Assembly (NCBI RefSeq): GCF_000955805.1
Contig: NZ_JYOA01000011.1
Coordinates: 91,527 to 155,526 of the forward strand
Source of the DNA: Pseudomonas sp. 21
GTDB taxonomy: Bacteria; Pseudomonadota; Gammaproteobacteria; Pseudomonadales; Pseudomonadaceae
DNA length: 64,000 nt
Reading direction: 5' to 3'
A model generated the notes under the pieces. That model was not told the origin of the DNA. It made no database searches and was given only the letters and a program-made list of their open reading frames with translations. The position numbers were made by a program, and so were the translations under genes. Positions 29,625 through 38,852 of this stretch are shown one piece after another (positions within the stretch are counted from its first letter, which is position 1; each line of letters opens with the position of its first letter).

Positions 29625-30676
29625 CGCTGGCGACGGGCCTTCCGGAGTCGCTGGTCGAGTTCCTGCGGCAGCCGGTGAATACGCCGGAGGATCGGGTGGA
29701 GGCGCAGGACTTCGTCCGCCGGCCCGATGTCCGCGAGCTGTACCGCGACACCCTGGGCACGCCCCGCGCGGACAAGATGCTCGCCGAGTGCGCGACGCTG
29801 TTTCCCGAGCTCGACCTCAATCGCGCGTCGCTGCTGGCGCTGTTCTGCGGCAGTTGGGTGGAAGGCGGCGCCAGCCCGCGTATTGCCTTCACCGCGGTGC
29901 TCGAGGTTCTGGGGCGTGCGCTCGCGGTGCTGCGCCCATACTGCGCTGACGAAGCGCTGGAGGACGACGAGGAAGCTCAGGCCGCTGCCCGGCAGGCCCG
30001 CGAGCGACTCGATAGCCTGACGCCCGCGCAGTCGTTGCTGGTCGATAGTGTGCATCCGGCGGTCGATCTGCTGGTGCTGCCGCTGATGACCATGCTGATG
30101 CGTTCGCGGGAAAATCACCGCGACTTCCTGGCCCATGGCGAGCTCCTGCACTCTATCGACGCCATGGTGAAATCCAACACCACGCTGCCTTTCGAGAATC
30201 TGCATTTCCTCGACCATGCGGCGGCGCTGACCTACGAAGACGAGCTGGTGGTGGTCCTGCCCGCGACGCGCAGTGGTCTGGTGGTGAGTGCGCAGGGCAT
30301 CAACTGTAATTTCCATGCGTTCTCCCTGCTTCAGCCGCTGCTGGCCGCCCACGGCGAGCGGCTCGGGTTACAGGTAGCAGCACCGGTTTTGGCAGCCGAA
30401 GTACCCAGGGAAGACAGTGCGCAGTACCTGTGGCTGCAGGCCTTCGCCTTCGAGAAGGGCGAGATGGTCAACAGCCTGGCATGGGCATGGGGCGAGGCGC
30501 CGCTGCGCAGCAATAGCCGCAAGCACGGCCGCTGCGTGCTGATTGCGCTGGATACCGCAGAGGGAGTGTCGCGCTCCTGGTCGGGCTTCGCCGACCGGCT
30601 GCATGACGCGCATCAGCCGTCGGTGGAGCTGGTGCGTTTCCTCAGCGCGGAAGAAGTGGCGGCCTATCTGCAGTGA
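29621..30676 (+). CDS. Unrecognised 351-residue protein of the rtcR cluster
   Basis: A 351-residue soluble acidic protein; its ATG overlaps the previous stop (ATGA). I do not recognise a family. An N-terminal helical half (DLNRASLLALFCGSWVEGGASPRIAFTAVLEVLGRAL) is followed by a mixed half with FENLHFLDHAAALTYEDELVVVLPATRSGLVVSAQGINCNFHAFSLLQPLL. No signal peptide, membrane segment or metal motif is evident. Codon use is like its neighbours. Close coupling to the SMI1-like gene suggests a joint role. It converges on the DUF4105 gene. Confidence 0.75.
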   Translation: MTLATGLPESLVEFLRQPVNTPEDRVEAQDFVRRPDVRELYRDTLGTPRADKMLAECATLFPELDLNRASLLALFCGSWVEGGASPRIAFTAVLEVLGRALAVLRPYCADEALEDDEEAQAAARQARERLDSLTPAQSLLVDSVHPAVDLLVLPLMTMLMRSRENHRDFLAHGELLHSIDAMVKSNTTLPFENLHFLDHAAALTYEDELVVVLPATRSGLVVSAQGINCNFHAFSLLQPLLAAHGERLGLQVAAPVLAAEVPREDSAQYLWLQAFAFEKGEMVNSLAWAWGEAPLRSNSRKHGRCVLIALDTAEGVSRSWSGFADRLHDAHQPSVELVRFLSAEEVAAYLQ

Positions 30677-30724
30677 CGCCGGCAAAGGCGCACCGTGGCA
30701 TTGGCCGCAGCGCGCCTTCCCCGG

Positions 30725-32590
30725 TCAGTAGTGGTACCAGCGCAGCTCCAGCATCACTTCGTTGCGCGGGCTGGCTTCATGGCTGAACTCGCGCTGGGCT
30801 GACAGGCGCAGGCCGAGGTTGCGGCCCAGTTCCACCTGCTGGCCGAAGCTCAGGGTGCGACGCACTTCGCCGTTGTGGAAGTAGTCGCCCTTGCCTTCCA
30901 GGCTGAGGTTGCCCAGCGGGTTGCTCCACAGTACGCCGGTATCGAAGCCCATGGCCGGGGCGATGGTGGCGGCGAAGTCCTGGTTGTTCTCGATGCGCGC
31001 GGTGCCGAGGGCGTAGGCCTGCAGGTCGTCGGTCAGCTTCCAGCTGCCGCCGGCGCCGCCATTGAGGTGGCCGACCAGGGTGTCGTGGTCGTTGTCGCTG
31101 TGCTTGCCGATCACCCGTTCCCAGCCGCCGGCGACCTGCCAGGACAGCGGCTTCAGCAGCTCGTTGCGTGGCGTCATCGAGCGGATGGTGACCAGGTCCA
31201 GTTGCTGCAGCTGCCAGCGGTTGCCTTCGTACTGGCGCAGCTTGAGCTGGCCGATCTCGATCTGCGCGCCGAGGGGGAAGCCGTAGGCGTTGTCGTCGAG
31301 GTCGTGGTAGGCCATGCGCAGGCCGTACTGGGCGAAGGCTTCGCCGTCGCGGCTGCCGGCGCCAATCTGCCAGGTGCGCGATTCGTGGCCGTTCTCCGGC
31401 TGGCCGGGGCGTTCCACCTCCAGTGCCGGCGGCGGGTTGCGGTTGATCGCCTTGAGCAGGTTGTAGCTGCGCGAGGCGGTGGACTGGTCGCGCTCCTGGC
31501 CGGTGGCGCGGTAGCGCACCAGGCGGAAGGCGGTGTCCTGCACCAGCGCCTGGCGGTCGGCGGGCAGGGCGGCGAACGCGGGGCTCTGCAGCTGGCTGTC
31601 GTCGTCGGCGATGTGGCGGGCCAGCACTTTCTCGTCGTGGCTCAGCGGTTCGCCGCGGGCCAGCAGTTCGCGCTCGCGGGAGGGGCGATAGTCCACGCGG
31701 TCGATCAGCCCGGCGTCCTTCACCGCGCGCACCGTGTCGGTGGGGATGGCGGTGATCGGGAAGTGGTCGGTGAGCTCGGTGCCGGGGCGGGCGATCTCCA
31801 GCAGTTCGAGCAGGCGGAAGGAGCAGTTCTCGTCGAAGAAGTAGTACTTGAAGCGGATCTGCTTCAGCTCCCAGACGTGCTCGACCATGCGCGCGGTTTC
31901 TTCCGGCGTGAGGTTCAGGCGGTATTCCCAGAGGTCGCGGTTCTCCAGTCGGCTGTATTCGGAGAGCTTCTCGCGGTAGGGCACCAGGGCGAACAGGCCG
32001 GGGTAGCCGCCCATCAGGCCCTTCCAGGCGTAGAGGATGCTGTTGTCCATGCCCTCGATGTAGGCGCCGAAGTTGAGCGCGTAGCTGAGCAGGGCGGTGT
32101 TGTCGGAGTCGACGTCGGCCTGGTCGATGCGCAGCAGGGTGTGGCCGAACATCGAGGACGGGCTGTTCAGGTAGGCGGCCGGGAACACCAGCACGGCGCT
32201 GTGCGGGTTGATGTCCTGGTACCAGGTGGTGAACTCCTTGCACTCCACCGTCGGCAGGTCATCGAGCTGCAACTGCTGGCGCAGCCAGCGGGTGCGCGCC
32301 GGGTAGACGCACTGGGCGTGTTTGTCGCCGAGGCTCGCCGGGGCGTAGAGGGCCTTCACGGTGGCGGCCAGTTCGGATTCCGGATGGCGGTCTCCGTCCT
32401 TGGCGAGGAAGAACTTCGGGTCGTCGACGAAGCTGCGCCAGCCACCGAGCTTGGCGTGTTCGTAGTGCCCCAGGGCCAGCCAGTAGGGCTCGTCGGCCAG
32501 GCTCTGCAAGCGTTGTGGGGCGATCGCCGGCGAAGCCAGCAGTGGGGTGCAGGCGCACAGCGCCATCCAGGGCAACAGGCGTTTGAGCAT
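30725..32590 (-). CDS. DUF4105 outer-membrane-associated protein
   Basis: A 621-residue exported protein. Signal MLKRLLPWMALCACTPLLA is cut near residue 19-20; the longer open frame was rejected. The DUF4105 region (about 95-330) contains SSMFGHTLLRIDQ, NFGAYIEGMDNSILYAWKGLMGGYPGLFALVPY and RFKYYFFDENCSFRLLELLE, with His and Cys residues in a papain-like (NlpC/lacto-N-biosidase-type) layout. The C-terminal third has alternating aromatic strands and ends in LRWYHY, as in outer-membrane beta-barrels. It is 62 bases after the DUF3015 gene and probably co-transcribed. Enzyme activity is inferred only. Confidence 0.85.
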   Translation of the reverse strand: MLKRLLPWMALCACTPLLASPAIAPQRLQSLADEPYWLALGHYEHAKLGGWRSFVDDPKFFLAKDGDRHPESELAATVKALYAPASLGDKHAQCVYPARTRWLRQQLQLDDLPTVECKEFTTWYQDINPHSAVLVFPAAYLNSPSSMFGHTLLRIDQADVDSDNTALLSYALNFGAYIEGMDNSILYAWKGLMGGYPGLFALVPYREKLSEYSRLENRDLWEYRLNLTPEETARMVEHVWELKQIRFKYYFFDENCSFRLLELLEIARPGTELTDHFPITAIPTDTVRAVKDAGLIDRVDYRPSRERELLARGEPLSHDEKVLARHIADDDSQLQSPAFAALPADRQALVQDTAFRLVRYRATGQERDQSTASRSYNLLKAINRNPPPALEVERPGQPENGHESRTWQIGAGSRDGEAFAQYGLRMAYHDLDDNAYGFPLGAQIEIGQLKLRQYEGNRWQLQQLDLVTIRSMTPRNELLKPLSWQVAGGWERVIGKHSDNDHDTLVGHLNGGAGGSWKLTDDLQAYALGTARIENNQDFAATIAPAMGFDTGVLWSNPLGNLSLEGKGDYFHNGEVRRTLSFGQQVELGRNLGLRLSAQREFSHEASPRNEVMLELRWYHY

Positions 32591-32652
32591 CGAGTGGACT
32601 TGCTGGAGGGGAAGGATGAGCCCGCCGGGAGGCGGCGGGCTCGCGTTGGCCA

Positions 32653-33141
32653 TCAGGCCTGTTCGGCGTACTTGGCCAGGGTGCTGTCCTGCTTCAGGAC
32701 GGCCTGGGTGTTGGCATAGACGTCCTCGGCGGTAACGTCGGACTTGTTGAAGATCTGCGCGAAGTGCTCGTGGGTGACCTGGGCGAAGTGCGCACGGTCC
32801 TCGGGCTTCACGCCCAGCACCACGGCGTAGGTGGTCAGCGCTTCGCCGTCACCCTTGGCCATGTCTTCGGAGAGCTCGTCCATCATGCTGCTGAGCACGA
32901 TCATCGGCTTGCCGCCGTAGGTCAGCGCGCCGTTGGTGTGGCAGCCGTTGGTGCCGGTGGTCATGCCGAAGGTGTTGTTGCCGCTGGTGCCGTTGGTGGT
33001 GGCTGCCAGAACGTGGGTGGCGGTGCCGCGCTGGCCCTTGAACAGCATGTTGCCCCAGCCGCAGCCGTCGCTGCCGGGTGCGTCGGCGAGGGCGCTCAGG
33101 GAGGCGGTGGCGAGGAGGGTACCGAGCAGAATCCTTTTCAT
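32653..33141 (-). CDS. DUF3015 periplasmic protein
   Basis: A 162-residue exported protein. Signal MKRILLGTLLATASLSALA is cut near 19; the longer open frame was rejected. The mature part begins with DAPGSDGCGWGNMLFKGQRG and has the family's TFGMTTGTNGCHTNGALTYG and MIVLSSMMDELSEDMAKGDGEAL segments. Two Cys may form a disulfide. Function unknown. It is 62 bases upstream of the DUF4105 gene, suggesting a two-gene envelope unit, a pairing worth noting since both are exported. Confidence 0.87.
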   Translation of the reverse strand: MKRILLGTLLATASLSALADAPGSDGCGWGNMLFKGQRGTATHVLAATTNGTSGNNTFGMTTGTNGCHTNGALTYGGKPMIVLSSMMDELSEDMAKGDGEALTTYAVVLGVKPEDRAHFAQVTHEHFAQIFNKSDVTAEDVYANTQAVLKQDSTLAKYAEQA

Positions 33142-33372
33142 CGTTTTTCTCTCTTTTTGAGGTCGGGGACCGTTGAACAGTCGCTGACAGCAAAACAGCG
33201 CCTGGTCAGAGCTTTTCTCCAATGCCTTGCGGGTGTCAAGGCAACCGCTGCCGCAGCCAGTATGGCCGAACCCGGCCGGGAGCGGCTGGATGACCGGCAG
33301 TTGATCGGCATCAGCGGCGGAAGTCTTGGAACCGACCACACTTCAATCAGTTCCCCTTGCGAGGAAGTAGTC

Positions 33373-33696
33373 ATGGTCGATTTCGATCCACGGCCAGCGT
33401 TGGACCAGTTGGCGGCCGAGTATTCCAAACGCGCCGAAGCTATTCGCCGCGACCTCGGTCGCAGCCATTCGCCGGACTTCGCCGAGCAGGCCCAGCAGCG
33501 GCAGAACGACGACGTGTTGCGCGCCCTGCTCGCCGAAGCGGACGCGGGCATGCGCCTGGTGGGCCTGGCGCGCCTGCGCCTGGCTGATGGCACCTACGGC
33601 GAGTGCGCGCGTTGCGGCGAGGCCATCGAGGAGCGCCGCCTGCGCGCGCTGCCGGCCGCCGAGCACTGCCTGCGTTGCGCCGATGCGGTGGACTGA
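33373..33696 (+). CDS. DksA/TraR-family C4 zinc-finger protein
   Basis: A 107-residue protein with a helical N-terminus (coiled coil about 8-60) and a C-terminal zinc finger with C78-x2-C81 and C99-x2-C102. This is the DksA/TraR/YbiI layout; such proteins enter the RNA-polymerase secondary channel or bind it nearby. The coiled coil carries DFAEQAQQRQNDDVLRAL, with acidic residues near where DksA has its tip. It is much shorter than DksA (about 150). It precedes the Lon-like gene by 96 bases on the same strand. Confidence 0.87.
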   Translation: MVDFDPRPALDQLAAEYSKRAEAIRRDLGRSHSPDFAEQAQQRQNDDVLRALLAEADAGMRLVGLARLRLADGTYGECARCGEAIEERRLRALPAAEHCLRCADAVD

Positions 33697-33792
33697 AACT
33701 GTCACCAATACTGCCTTGCCAGTGGCGCGCGGGCGGCGCGAGAATGCGGACGAATCTCCGCGGCCTCGCGCCGCCCGAAGCAAGGACCTCCA

Positions 33793-36300
33793 ATGCCCGA
33801 TTCCGTTGCTGCCGGCCTGCGCCTGGCGCCCGATGAACTGACCCGCCCCTTCACCCCCGAACAGTTTCCCTTCAAGACCACCGAAGAACTGGAGCCTTTC
33901 CTGGGCGTGCTCGGACAGGAGCGCGCGGTCGAGGCGCTGCAGTTCGGCGTGGCAATGCCGCGTCCGGGTTACAACGTGTTCGTCATGGGCGAGCCGGGCA
34001 CCGGCCGCTTCTCTTTCGTGCAGCGCTATCTGAAGGCCGAGGGCAAGCGCCTGCCGACGCCGGCCGACTGGGTCTACGTCAACAATTTCGACGATTCGCG
34101 CGAGCCGCGCGTGATCGAGCTGCCGCCGGGCAGCGCCGCCGAATTCGGCACCGATATCGACCACCTGATCGACAACCTGCTGTCCACCTTCCCCTCGGTG
34201 TTCGAGAACCCGGCCTACCAGCAGAAGAAGAGCGCCATCGACCGCGCCTTCAACCAGCGCTACGACAAGGCCCTGGACACCGTCGAGCGCCTGGCGCTGG
34301 ATAAGGAAGTCGCCCTGTACCGCGACAGCTCCAACATCGCCTTCACCCCGATGAAGGACGGCAAGGCCCTGGATGAGGCCGAGTTCGCCCAGTTGCCGGA
34401 GGAGGAGCGCGAGCGCTTCCATGCCGACATCGCCGACCTGGAGGAGCACCTCAACGAGGAGCTTTCCAGCCTGCCGCAGTGGAAGCGCGAGTCGAGCAAC
34501 CAACTGCGCCAGCTCAACGAGGAAACCATCACCCTGGCGCTGCAGCCGCTGCTGGCGCCGCTGGTGGAAAAGTACAACAACAACTCCGGGGTCAGCGCCT
34601 ACCTGCAGGCCATGCAGCTCAACCTGCTGAAGACCGTGGTCGACCAGCTGGTGGATGCCGAGCGCACCGACCCGCAGCGCAAGCAGGGCCTGGAGGAGCA
34701 GTACGCGCCGAACCAGGCAATCGGCCACCACGCCACCAGCGGCGCGCCGGTGGTGTTCGAGTCGCACCCGACCTATGACAACCTGTTCGGCCGTATCGAG
34801 TATGCCTCCGACCAGGGCGCGCTCTACACCAGCTACCGCCAGCTGCGCCCCGGTGCGCTGCACCGCGCCAACGGCGGCTTCCTGGTGCTGGAGGCGGAAA
34901 AGCTGCTGAGCGAGCCGTTCGTCTGGGACGCCCTCAAGCGCGCGCTGCAGTCGCGCCAGCTGAAGATGGAATCGCCCTTGGCCGAGCTCGGCCGGCTGAC
35001 CGCCATGAGCCTGACGCCCCAGGTGATCCCGTTGAACATCAAGGTGATCATCATCGGCTCGCGGCAGATCTACTACACGCTGCAGGACCTCGACCCGGAC
35101 TTCCAGGAGATGTTCCGCGTGCTGGTGGACTTCGACGAGGACATCCCGCTCGCCGAGGACAGCCTCGAGCAGTTCGCCCAGTTGCTCAAGACCCGCACCT
35201 CGGAAGAGGGCCTGGCGCCGCTCACCCGTGAAGCCGTGGCGCGGCTGGCGACCTACAGCGCCCGCCTGGCCGAACACCAGGGCCGTCTTTCGGCGCGCAT
35301 CGGCGACCTGTTCCAGCTGGTCAGCGAAGCGGACTTCATCCGCCAGCTGGCCGGCCAGGAAGTGACCGACCTGGGCCACATCGAGCGCGCCCTGAAGGCC
35401 AAGGAAACCCGCACCGGCCGCGTGTCGGCGCGGATTCTCGACGACATCCTCGCCGGCATCATCCTGATCGACAGCGAAGGCGCCGCGGTGGGCAAGTGCA
35501 ACGGTCTGACCGTGCTGGAAGTCGGCGACTCCGCCTTCGGCATGCCGGCGCGCATCTCCGCCACCGTCTATCCGGGCGGCAGCGGCATCGTCGACATCGA
35601 GCGCGAGGTCAACCTCGGCCAGCCGATCCACTCCAAGGGCGTGATGATCCTCACCGGCTACCTCGGCAGCCGCTACGCCCAGGAATTCCCCCTGGAGATT
35701 TCCGCGAGCATCGCCCTGGAGCAGTCCTACGGCTACGTGGACGGCGACAGCGCCTCGCTGGGCGAGGTCTGCACGCTGATCTCCGCCCTGTCGCGCACGC
35801 CGCTGCGCCAATGCTTCGCCATCACCGGGTCGATCAACCAGTTCGGCGAAGTGCAGGCGGTCGGCGGGGTCAACGAGAAGATCGAAGGCTTCTTCCGCCT
35901 CTGCGAGGCCCGTGGCCTGACGGGCGAGCAGGGGGTCATCATCCCGCGCGCCAACGTCGCCACCCTGATGCTCGACGAGCGCGTGCTGCAGGCGGTGCGC
36001 AACGGCCAGTTCCACATCTACGCCGTGCGCCAGGCCGACGAGGCGCTGAGCCTGCTGGTCGGCGAGCCGGCCGGTGCGCCGGATGCCAAGGGACACTTCC
36101 CCAAGGGCAGCGTCAACGCCCGTGTCGTCGAGCGCCTGAAGGAAATCTCCGAGCTGGGCATGGACGAGGAAGAGAAGGAAAAAATCGCCAAGGAGCCCGC
36201 AGCCGCCAAGCCCGCCAGCAAGCCGAAGGCGGAAAAGATGCCGGCGGACAAGGCTCCTGTGGAGAAAGAGCGCGCCCGCAGGAAGAAAGACGCCGACTGA
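33793..36300 (+). CDS. Lon-family ATP-dependent protease with Arg in the P-loop
   Basis: An 835-residue AAA+ protease of the LonB/YcbZ-like group. The P-loop reads GEPGTGR at residues 66-72, with Arg where Lys is usual; a large middle insertion (about 150-320) follows, and the S16 protease domain covers about 560-770. The Ser of the Ser-Lys dyad is in DGDSASLGE and the Lys is in [11 protein letters not shown]. The last 60 residues are a Lys/Ala/Glu-rich tail ([17 protein letters not shown]-like). No membrane segments are seen. The product has no substrate assigned. A hairpin follows the stop. Confidence 0.9.
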   Translation: MPDSVAAGLRLAPDELTRPFTPEQFPFKTTEELEPFLGVLGQERAVEALQFGVAMPRPGYNVFVMGEPGTGRFSFVQRYLKAEGKRLPTPADWVYVNNFDDSREPRVIELPPGSAAEFGTDIDHLIDNLLSTFPSVFENPAYQQKKSAIDRAFNQRYDKALDTVERLALDKEVALYRDSSNIAFTPMKDGKALDEAEFAQLPEEERERFHADIADLEEHLNEELSSLPQWKRESSNQLRQLNEETITLALQPLLAPLVEKYNNNSGVSAYLQAMQLNLLKTVVDQLVDAERTDPQRKQGLEEQYAPNQAIGHHATSGAPVVFESHPTYDNLFGRIEYASDQGALYTSYRQLRPGALHRANGGFLVLEAEKLLSEPFVWDALKRALQSRQLKMESPLAELGRLTAMSLTPQVIPLNIKVIIIGSRQIYYTLQDLDPDFQEMFRVLVDFDEDIPLAEDSLEQFAQLLKTRTSEEGLAPLTREAVARLATYSARLAEHQGRLSARIGDLFQLVSEADFIRQLAGQEVTDLGHIERALKAKETRTGRVSARILDDILAGIILIDSEGAAVGKCNGLTVLEVGDSAFGMPARISATVYPGGSGIVDIEREVNLGQPIHSKGVMILTGYLGSRYAQEFPLEISASIALEQSYGYVDGDSASLGEVCTLISALSRTPLRQCFAITGSINQFGEVQAVGGVNEKIEGFFRLCEARGLTGEQGVIIPRANVATLMLDERVLQAVRNGQFHIYAVRQADEALSLLVGEPAGAPDAKGHFPKGSVNARVVERLKEISELGMDEEEKEKIAKEPAAAKPASKPKAEKMPADKAPVEKERARRKKDAD

Positions 36301-36315
36301 ACACGGTCAGGGCAA

Positions 36316-36349
36316 GGCGCCGGCCGGGGCATTCCACCGGCGCCATTTT
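36316..36349 (+). terminator. Probable terminator after the Lon-like gene
   Basis: GGCGCCGG / CCGGCGCC is an 8-bp stem with a 13-base loop, followed by ATTTTC. The T run is short, so it may be partial. Confidence 0.5.
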
Positions 36350-36446
36350 CACGCCGTTGCCCGCAAGATAGCCGGATAAATCCGCACTTTCGCGTGTCGG
36401 AACCTGGGTGTAGTCTCAATCTCAGGACAACCGCGAGGGTGCCGCC

Positions 36447-36788
36447 ATGCCGCGTAACCTCTGCCTTATCCGCCCCTGTCTGGGGCTGACCACGCGCATC
36501 GAGTGCGAGATCAGGCCGCTGGCCGGAGAGAATGGACTCTGGACCTTGCTGTGCGCTGCCGGCATGTCCGGCGCGCAGCCCACCGCCATCAAGGCGCAGG
36601 GCCCGTTCTGCGGGCCTTTCGTGGCCGAAGGCGTACTTGAGGCGATTTCCGACTGCCTGGCCCAGCAGGGCTACATCGTGGCAGACGATCCCCCCATCTG
36701 GCAGTTGCACCTGCAGGGCGAACTGCGCCGCCTGAACGGCGAGCGCTCGCGCCATGTCGGCAATTTCCAGTTCCGCCCCGAAGGTTGA
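36447..36788 (+). CDS. Conserved small protein, unknown function
   Basis: A 113-residue soluble protein with no signal or membrane segment. It contains GENGLWTLLCAAGMSGAQPTAIKAQGPFCGPFVAEGVLEAI and ends in VGNFQFRPEG. It occupies the position of PAO1 PA4575, a Pseudomonas-restricted hypothetical, between the Lon-like and UPF0114 genes. I know of no function. The start ATG at 36447 follows GAGGGTG. It is separated from UPF0114 by a 189-base spacer holding two DnaA-box-like repeats. Confidence 0.75.
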   Translation: MPRNLCLIRPCLGLTTRIECEIRPLAGENGLWTLLCAAGMSGAQPTAIKAQGPFCGPFVAEGVLEAISDCLAQQGYIVADDPPIWQLHLQGELRRLNGERSRHVGNFQFRPEG

Positions 36789-36871
36789 CGGCTGGTTGCG
36801 CAGGCCCTGCACAATCCGCTGAAGCCCGTGGGGCGCCTGGTTGCTACGGTTTCATACCGTGGCTGCCCGCC

Positions 36872-36901
36872 TATTTATCCACAGACATATTTATCCATAG
36901 A
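36872..36901 (+). repeat. Direct repeat of DnaA-box-like sequence
   Basis: TATTTATCCACAGA at 36872 and TATTTATCCATAGA at 36888 are a 14-base direct repeat, 16 bases apart, differing at one base. The first contains TTATCCACA, a perfect DnaA box; the second TTATCCATA. They lie about 77-105 bases upstream of the UPF0114 gene. Confidence 0.7.
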
Positions 36902-36977
36902 AAGCCGGGGTAACTCGCAAAAGCCATCCGCTATACTGCCGCGGCCCATTTTTCCCTGGATTTCACCTGCGAGCACC

Positions 36978-37472
36978 ATGGAACGATTCGTCGAAAACTC
37001 CCTGTACGCCGCGCGCTGGCTGCTGGCGCCGATCTACATCGGCCTGTCGCTGGCCCTGCTGGCGCTGACCATCAAATTCTTCCAGGAAATCTTCCACATC
37101 CTGCCCAGCATCTTCAGCATCGCCGAGGCGGACCTGATCCTGGTGCTGCTGTCGCTGATCGACATGGCGCTGGTCGGCGGCCTGCTGGTGATGGTGATGT
37201 TCTCCGGCTACGAGAACTTCGTGTCGCAGCTGGACATCGATGAAGGCAAGGAAAAGCTCAGCTGGCTCGGCAAGATGGACGCCAGTTCGCTGAAGAACAA
37301 GGTGGCCGCCTCCATCGTGGCGATCTCCTCGATCCACCTGCTGCGCATCTTCATGGACGCCAAGAACATCGAAGACAACAAGCTGATGTGGTACGTGATC
37401 ATGCACCTCACCTTTGTCCTCTCGGCCTTCGCCATGGGCTACCTGGACAAGGCCACGCGCCACGACCACTGA
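36978..37472 (+). CDS. UPF0114 (YqhA) family membrane protein
   Basis: A 164-residue inner-membrane protein with four hydrophobic segments (about 14-34, 54-76, 103-122, 132-153). The start [23 protein letters not shown] is the family signature, as is ENFVSQLD followed by [28 protein letters not shown]. The family's function is unknown. The ATG is preceded by TGCGAGCACC with no strong ribosome site. A GC-rich hairpin follows the stop. Confidence 0.92.
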   Translation: MERFVENSLYAARWLLAPIYIGLSLALLALTIKFFQEIFHILPSIFSIAEADLILVLLSLIDMALVGGLLVMVMFSGYENFVSQLDIDEGKEKLSWLGKMDASSLKNKVAASIVAISSIHLLRIFMDAKNIEDNKLMWYVIMHLTFVLSAFAMGYLDKATRHDH

Positions 37473-37493
37473 GGCTTTACGGCTTCATCCTCG

Positions 37494-37532
37494 CCGCCCG
37501 GCCGTTGCAAAACGGACGGGCGGTTGCGTTTT
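37494..37532 (+). terminator. Probable terminator after UPF0114 gene
   Basis: CCGCCCGGCCGTT / AACGGACGGGCGG is an interrupted 12-bp stem around GCAA, followed by TTGCGTTTT. Confidence 0.6.
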
Positions 37533-37598
37533 CGGCTTGCGGTAGGCGCCAGCTGGTCAAGACTTTTGGCGTGGATCAATCCGCAGGAGGTGCAGCAC

Positions 37599-37895
37599 AT
37601 GAATCTGCAGGAACTGACCAGCCGTTCCGTCGCCGGCGACATCGACGAGATCAACCTGGTGTCGCTCGAAGGCGATATCTACGTGCTGGAGGCACGCATG
37701 GGCGCGCGCTTCTATCCGGTCCAGGACGAGGCCGGGCACGTCATCAGCGTGCGTTCGGTCGCCCATGCGCGGGAGGTGCTCAAGGCGCTGCCCAATGTCC
37801 CGTTCCATCTGGTGCACGCGGTGGTGCATGACGAGATGTGCGGCATGGACGACGAGCGCGACATCGGCGCCGGCGTGACCATCCCGTTGCACTGA
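37599..37895 (+). CDS. DUF6482 family protein
   Basis: A 98-residue soluble protein. The start MNLQELTSRSVAGDIDEINLVSLEG follows an AGGAGG site; an upstream in-frame extension was rejected. The block RSVAHAREVLKALPNVPFHLVHAVVHDEMCGMD matches the family. No catalytic motif is evident and the role is unknown. Position corresponds to PAO1 PA4573. Confidence 0.8.
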   Translation: MNLQELTSRSVAGDIDEINLVSLEGDIYVLEARMGARFYPVQDEAGHVISVRSVAHAREVLKALPNVPFHLVHAVVHDEMCGMDDERDIGAGVTIPLH

Positions 37896-37996
37896 GGCTG
37901 TTGCGTGGCGTGCTGCGCGAGGCTCGCGCGGTGGGGGAGGCGGTGCATCTGTGCTAGGCTGGCGGCCCTTTTTTGAACCCCCAGCGGAGCGCCGCC

Positions 37997-38614
37997 ATGA
38001 GCGAACTCAACCTTTCCACCGACGAAGCCCGCGTCAGCTACGGCATCGGCCGTCAGCTGGGTGACCAGCTGCGCGAGAACCCGGTTCCGGGCATGACCCT
38101 CGACGCCATCGTGGCCGGCCTGTCCGACGCCTACGCCGGCGCCGAAAGCCGCGTTCCGGGCGAAGCCCTGTCCGCCAGCTTCCAGGTGATCCGCGAGCGC
38201 ATGCAGGCCGAAGCCCAGGCGAAAGCCGAAGCCGCCGCCGCCGTCGGCCGCGAGTACCTGGTGGAGAACGCCAAGCGCGAAGGCGTGACTGTCCTGCCGT
38301 CCGGCCTGCAGTACGAAGTGCTGACCACCGGAGAAGGCGCCAAGCCGTCCCGCGAAGACACCGTGCGTACCCACTACCACGGCACCCTGGTCGACGGCAC
38401 TGTCTTCGACAGCTCCTACGAGCGCGGCCAGCCGGCCGAATTCCCGGTGGGCGGTGTGATCGCCGGCTGGGTCGAGGCCCTGCAACTGATGAACGCCGGC
38501 AGCAAATGGCGCCTGCACGTGCCGAGCGAGCTGGCCTATGGCGGCCAGGCCGTCGGCAGCATCCCGCCGCACAGCGTGCTGGTGTTCGACGTCGAGCTGC
38601 TGGAAATCCTCTGA
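37997..38614 (+). CDS. fklB: FKBP-type peptidyl-prolyl isomerase FklB
   Basis: A 205-residue cytoplasmic PPIase. An N-terminal dimerisation domain (about 1-95) precedes the FKBP domain (about 100-205), which carries VRTHYHGTLVDGTVFDSSYERGQPAEFPVGGVIAGWVEALQLM and ELAYGGQ...IPPHSVLVFDVELLEI, all active-site positions retained. No signal peptide is present, separating it from FkpA. The start is the ATG after GGAGCGCCGCC. In PAO1 a cytochrome c gene follows fklB; it is absent here. Confidence 0.93.
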   Translation: MSELNLSTDEARVSYGIGRQLGDQLRENPVPGMTLDAIVAGLSDAYAGAESRVPGEALSASFQVIRERMQAEAQAKAEAAAAVGREYLVENAKREGVTVLPSGLQYEVLTTGEGAKPSREDTVRTHYHGTLVDGTVFDSSYERGQPAEFPVGGVIAGWVEALQLMNAGSKWRLHVPSELAYGGQAVGSIPPHSVLVFDVELLEIL

Positions 38615-38660
38615 TTCCCGACCGTTCGCTGCGCAGTGCCATCCCTGGCGGCTGCGCAGG

Positions 38661-38688
38661 AAAAGGGGCGCTCCGGCGCCCCTTTGTG
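38661..38688 (+). terminator. Intrinsic terminator after fklB
   Basis: AAAGGGGCGC / GCGCCCCTTT is a perfect 10-bp stem with a four-base loop, then TGTG. Confidence 0.7.
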
Positions 38689-38763
38689 CATCCGCCTCCC
38701 GGGCGGCGGAGCACCGACGGCGCGTCCTGCGCCGCCGCAATCCTTGCACTGCACCCGCTTTTT

Positions 38764-38834
38764 GCAGGAGCGAGCTTGCTCGCGAACCTCTCGGCACCGC
38801 TGCAAGGGTCGTTCGCGAGCCAGCTCGCTCCTAC
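38764..38834. repeat. REP-type element pair
   Basis: GCAGGAGCGAGCTTGCTCGC at 38764 faces TTCGCGAGCCAGCTCGCTCC ending at 38831, the same family as 8893-8984 and 18832-18923. It lies between the converging fklB and the small gene at 38853. Confidence 0.85.
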
Positions 38835-38852
38835 AGCCGTGGTTGCGGTCGA

